From Bacillota bacterium (lineage in GTDB: Bacteria > Bacillota > Clostridia > Peptostreptococcales > Anaerovoracaceae), in contig JAEZLP010000070.1 in NCBI GenBank assembly GCA_023415235.1, forward strand, positions 1 through 24,529: 24,529 bases of DNA, given 5' to 3'. Below the pieces are notes generated by a model. That model was not told where the DNA came from. It saw only the letters and a program-made list of their open reading frames with translations, and made no database searches. Below, piece after piece: positions 23,282 to 24,529 of this stretch. How positions within the stretch are numbered: the stretch's first letter is position 1; each line of letters opens with the position of its first letter. Both the position numbers and the translations under genes were made by a program.

Positions 23282-24290
23282 TCGCTTCACCGTCCGCTTC
23301 CAGATATTTTTCCACATTGGATTTTGTGATCAGATGAGTGTCAACGGTAAAATAGGCGGAGGTTCTTCCCCCCTCCTTTAAATCCACCAACGCCTTGATG
23401 GCGTCGTAGCCCATCTGTTCATGATCCGCGAATACCGTTCCGAAAATAACCTTGTTGTCAATATAACGGAGGATCTCAGGCGTATCGCCGTAACCGATGA
23501 TGCTGTAATTCACTTTGTTTAAGTCGATCAGCCTTTGGGCCACCAGGGTTGTGTCCTTCTCGTTGGTGCAGATAATCGCTCTCAGGCCGGGTCTGTTGAT
23601 CAGCAGATCCCGGATGGTGTCCTCCAGGCTTAAAAAATTGTCATAATCATATTCAATGGCCGAAAGCTTCAGCTCCGGAGCCTCCTTGAGCGCATCGGTG
23701 ATTCCCGACAACATCAGATTCTGCACCATGGTCCCGCCGGTCTTTTCATTGCTCACCAGAACGGCCGCTTCTCCGTGGCCGCCTGTGGCTTCGATGAGCA
23801 TCTTACCGATTTCGGTTCCGGCGCTGTAGGTGTTGACGCCCACAAAGGCCGCTCTCCTGCTGTTCTTGTTGTCCGTCTTTATCGTAACGACCGGAATTGC
23901 TTTATCCACAGACTTGTCGATGAGCGCTCCGGTTTGCTCTTCATCCCATACATAGGTCACAATGCCGTCCACCTTGGAAACAATGGCCATATCCAGACAT
24001 TTGGCCTGGGCCTCGGCATTGGCGCTGCTGGGCCAGTTGATCTCAACCGCTACGTTGAATTCTCCCGAGGCTCGCTCTACGCCCTTCTTGACGGAGATCC
24101 AGAAAGGATCGTCGATATTCTCGCAGATCATGGCGAAATGATATTGGGGATCTGACTTGGGAACGACAATGCCCGCGCTGTTATCGATTGAATTGAGCGC
24201 GCTGTTGATATTGTAATAGATGATGAGTGTAATGATAAGAATGGGTAAGATGATCAGCGATACCAGAACGATATAATTCTTTTTCCTCAC
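23274..24290 (-). CDS. Membrane-anchored sugar-binding sensor protein (XylFII-like)
   Basis: A 338-residue binding protein held by one N-terminal helix (basic MRKKN, then YIVLVSLIILPILIITLIIYY) and no lipobox Cys, so it stays membrane-bound rather than acting as a free transporter subunit. The type-I fold begins HFAMICENIDDPFWISVKKG, followed by VDGIVTYVWDEE, AFVGVNTYSAGTEIG, and IIGYGDTPEILRYID. GTG 24290 is chosen because AAGGAG lies exactly 6 bp upstream; the GTG at 24305 has only a poor site. It is first of an operon with a histidine kinase, response regulator and XylF-like lipoprotein. That matches the XylFII-LytS-YesN D-xylose-sensing order known from Clostridium beijerinckii. The sugar is inferred. 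Confidence 0.88.
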   Translation of the reverse strand: MRKKNYIVLVSLIILPILIITLIIYYNINSALNSIDNSAGIVVPKSDPQYHFAMICENIDDPFWISVKKGVERASGEFNVAVEINWPSSANAEAQAKCLDMAIVSKVDGIVTYVWDEEQTGALIDKSVDKAIPVVTIKTDNKNSRRAAFVGVNTYSAGTEIGKMLIEATGGHGEAAVLVSNEKTGGTMVQNLMLSGITDALKEAPELKLSAIEYDYDNFLSLEDTIRDLLINRPGLRAIICTNEKDTTLVAQRLIDLNKVNYSIIGYGDTPEILRYIDNKVIFGTVFADHEQMGYDAIKALVDLKEGGRTSAYFTVDTHLITKSNVEKYLEADGEAND

Positions 24291-24358
24291 ATCGATCTCC
24301 TTCACTTTCCGCCCGGTTCCCCGGAGCCGTCCGAAAATCTTTCCTGTGTCTACTTCTT

Positions 24359-24386
24359 ATTATAACTTGATCAATGTGAAATGCAA
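24359..24386 (-). promoter_or_regulatory. Sigma-A promoter of the sugar-sensing operon
   Basis: On minus, TTGCAT (24386-24381), 16-bp spacer, TATAAT (24364-24359), with a start near 24352 and a leader of about 60 nt to GTG 24290. Confidence 0.75.
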
Positions 24387-24419
24387 TTTAAAAACGGAAA
24401 AGGATCGCGTCAAGTTAGG

Positions 24420-24529
24420 ACGGGAAAAATAAAGCTAGAGTTTCCCCATAGTCAAAAGTCTGTGTATTAAATCCCTCGAAACGCTCGTAATGCTAGTGCC
24501 AATTGAGTACGCTTTCCAGAATTAAGAGC
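24420..24529. other. Right-edge segment, possibly an insertion-sequence end
   Basis: No gene is identified. On minus a frame is open from the edge to TAA at 24469-24467, giving 20 residues (ALNSGKRTQLALALRAFRGI) of no recognised family. Just beyond, plus-strand AAAAGTCTGTGTATTAA (24454-24470) loosely recalls terminal repeats of IS256-type elements, which often follow the transposase stop closely. It may equally be the end of an ordinary gene. Confidence 0.25.

Noticed and set aside
24485..24501. Minus-strand TGGCAC-N5-TTAC resembling a second sigma-54 promoter before the sugar operon
   Set aside because: The essential GC at -12 is AC here, and a better sigma-A promoter lies closer to the gene at 24359-24386.

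Overview
The window looks like chromosomal DNA of a low-to-mid GC anaerobic Firmicute, most likely a Clostridia/Eubacteriales member. The pointers are consensus AGGAGG ribosome sites, strong sigma-A promoters with 17-bp spacers, a RocR-type sigma-54 activator, a YfcC carrier, a ComFB protein and a YesM/YesN-type sugar-sensing system. The genus cannot be told from sequence reading alone. No rRNA, tRNA, CRISPR array or intact mobile element was seen.

Region 1 (1-3700): a structured left-edge segment and a terminator, then a three-gene polar amino-acid ABC importer on the minus strand (binding lipoprotein, permease, ATPase). It is divergent from a secreted papain-fold (C39-like) protein on the plus strand that has its own terminator.

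Region 2 (3748-8570): a PAS-AAA+-Fis sigma-54 activator read from a near-perfect sigma-A promoter and closed by a terminator. Next come a textbook -24/-12 (sigma-54) promoter and a two-gene operon of a YjeM-like amino-acid permease and a YtcJ-like amidohydrolase. This is a self-contained regulon, with the activator gene beside its probable target.

Region 3 (8580-14990): a minus-strand catabolic cluster of YfcC carrier, M20D amidohydrolase, IclR regulator, ArgE/DapE-like M20 deacylase and D-aminoacylase-like hydrolase. Together these suggest uptake and deacylation of N-acylated (including D-) amino acids or dipeptides. A perfect inverted repeat in the YfcC leader is a candidate IclR operator. 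Three tandem 21-bp repeats sit at the convergent junction with region 2.

Region 4 (15050-18500): an ArgA-like acetyltransferase, an AEC-family carrier, an orphan ComFB protein on the minus strand, and an L-threonine aldolase. Each has a recognisable promoter, and several have terminators.

Region 5 (18489-24390): a minus-strand operon resembling the XylFII-LytS-YesN D-xylose-sensing module, followed by a XylF-like binding lipoprotein. The transporter genes expected next (xylG, xylH) are absent; an arginase-family pseudogene with an internal deletion and a frameshift lies there instead. The right edge holds a short open segment and a sequence loosely like an insertion-sequence end.

Overall this is an amino-acid and peptide-scavenging region with several independent regulators, joined to a sugar-sensing module that seems to have lost or never had its transporter locally.
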